In this document: positions 4,539-5,224 of the stretch, piece by piece
Numbering within the stretch: position 1 is the stretch's first letter
Layout of the letters: each line of letters begins with the position of its first letter
Source of the DNA: an uncultured Clostridia bacterium
GTDB lineage: Bacteria > Bacillota > Clostridia > Christensenellales > UBA1242
Direction: 5' to 3'
Length of the DNA stretch: 5,224 nt
Assembly: GCA_947628195.1 (NCBI GenBank)
Contig: CANQZB010000072.1
Location: 1 to 5,224, forward strand
Translations under genes and position numbers: made by a program
The notes under the pieces: generated by a model
Seen by the model: the letters and a program-made list of their open reading frames with translations, nothing else
Told to the model about the DNA's origin: nothing
Database searches by the model: none

Positions 4539-5224
4539 ATTCTTTTATTAATGTTATTTGAGTGTTAACTTTTAATTCTTTTTTTAAAAAGTTAATCTTT
4601 TCTCCGTCCATTGTAAATGGTGCGTTGGAGTGATTTTCTATTTTAATATTGCCTGCATCCATAACTATAACGTTTTTACTTTTTCTAACAGACCTTATTC
4701 CAAAGAAGAAAAGTTTAAAGAAATTAATAAATCCGCCAAGGCCGTTGGTCTTTTTAACAAGCACCAATTTAACACGATTGTTAGATAGATTTTCACCTTT
4801 ATTTAAACTAAAACCGCCAGCATATTCGCTGTTTATTAACATGCAATAAATAAATTTGCCATGAATATTGCGGCCATCTGCCGTTATAGTTAAAGGCAAG
4901 GATTTAAACTTAAACGCATATTTCATTGCGTTTAAAAAGTAAGCAAACCTGCCAAACTTTTTCTTTGCCTTGTTGGTTGCAGAATAAGTGGATTTTGTTA
5001 AATACCCCGTTGCTAGCGAATAAGAAATGTATTGTTTCCCATCAAACATTAAATCATAGTTAATTGTGTTAAGCCTTAACAAGCAATCTATGGCTTTATC
5101 TACATTGCTTGGAATATGCAGAGATTTTGCCACATCGTTGCAAGTGCCGAACGGCAAAATTCCAATTAAAGGTGTATGCCCACTTTTAATTACGCCATTT
5201 ATAACTTGATGCAAAGTTCCATCT
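4537..5224 (-). CDS. Diacylglycerol/lipid kinase, DgkB/YegS family (5' end outside the window)
   Basis: Proteins of this family phosphorylate diacylglycerol or related lipids with ATP at the membrane face, returning diacylglycerol to phosphatidic acid. The visible part is 229 codons; the family is usually about 290-300 residues, so about 65 N-terminal residues are missing. The frame is open to the right edge. Its first full codons (5215-5223) read Asp-Gly-Thr, the end of the family's GGDGT nucleotide-binding motif, and are followed by LHQVING (usually LNEVING). A TTG at 5214 is therefore an internal Leu codon, not the start. Next come GILPFGTCNDVAKS (5163-5122; usual form PxGTxNDfA), a G-x-F-A-Y helix near 4950, AGGF near 4818, and MDGE near 4602 before the final strand. 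The usual Asp-Gly after the GG segment is replaced by Asn-Arg (about 4779-4774). Which lipid it uses cannot be told. It is a single unit ending in its own terminator. Confidence 0.9.
   Translation of the reverse strand, partial: DGTLHQVINGVIKSGHTPLIGILPFGTCNDVAKSLHIPSNVDKAIDCLLRLNTINYDLMFDGKQYISYSLATGYLTKSTYSATNKAKKKFGRFAYFLNAMKYAFKFKSLPLTITADGRNIHGKFIYCMLINSEYAGGFSLNKGENLSNNRVKLVLVKKTNGLGGFINFFKLFFFGIRSVRKSKNVIVMDAGNIKIENHSNAPFTMDGEKINFLKKELKVNTQITLIKE

Noticed and set aside
4341..4568. Plus-strand open frame across feoA, the intergenic gap and the kinase end
   Set aside because: It is antisense to feoA, crosses a promoter region and a terminator hairpin, and has no start signals.
5212..5214. 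TTG as the start codon of the lipid kinase
   Set aside because: The frame continues upstream into Asp-Gly-Thr of the family GGDGT motif at the window edge, so the TTG is an internal Leu codon.
1..5224. Search for tRNA, rRNA, riboswitch, CRISPR, insertion-sequence ends or a multi-gene defence cassette
   Set aside because: The gaps between genes are all under 130 nt and are explained by promoters and terminators. No such structure or protein family was visible.

Overview
The window is AT-rich bacterial DNA read with the standard code: Trp is TGG, no in-frame TGA interrupts the genes, and the stops are TAA or TAG. The gene content and the der-plsY adjacency fit a low-GC Bacillota genome, probably Clostridia-like. 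That placement is inferred from gene order and composition and cannot be pushed to genus. Five of the six genes lie on the minus strand. The exception is a small orphan gene on the plus strand near the middle.

Layout from left to right: the N-terminal 100 codons of plsY (1-301, minus, cut by the window edge); a 124-nt gap with a der terminator and a candidate plsY promoter; der (426-1745, minus), a double-GTPase ribosome assembly factor; a 113-nt divergent promoter region; an unrecognised 100-residue gene (1859-2161, plus) with a near-consensus promoter, a perfect Shine-Dalgarno and its own terminator; feoB (2164-4251, minus), which converges on the orphan with 2 nt between the stop codons; feoA (4244-4471, minus), overlapping feoB by 8 nt; a 65-nt gap with a terminator and a candidate feo promoter; and a 5'-truncated diacylglycerol/lipid kinase gene (4537-5224, minus).

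Functionally, feoAB is a ferrous-iron uptake operon and der serves 50S ribosome maturation. PlsY and the lipid kinase at the two ends both belong to phosphatidic-acid and glycerolipid metabolism. Each minus-strand unit appears transcriptionally separate, because intrinsic terminators follow der and the lipid kinase gene.

The least ordinary points are these. The best promoter for der puts the predicted transcription start on the A of the ATG, so the mRNA is probably leaderless. feoA is predicted to have only a 4-nt leader. The orphan gene alone has a strong SD. Its terminator is written inside the coding sequence of the FeoB C-terminal cysteine tail, and feoB has no visible terminator of its own, so its transcript may run antisense through the orphan. 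I saw no mobile element, CRISPR array, tRNA or rRNA, and no clear new multi-gene system. The orphan gene is the only candidate for new biology.
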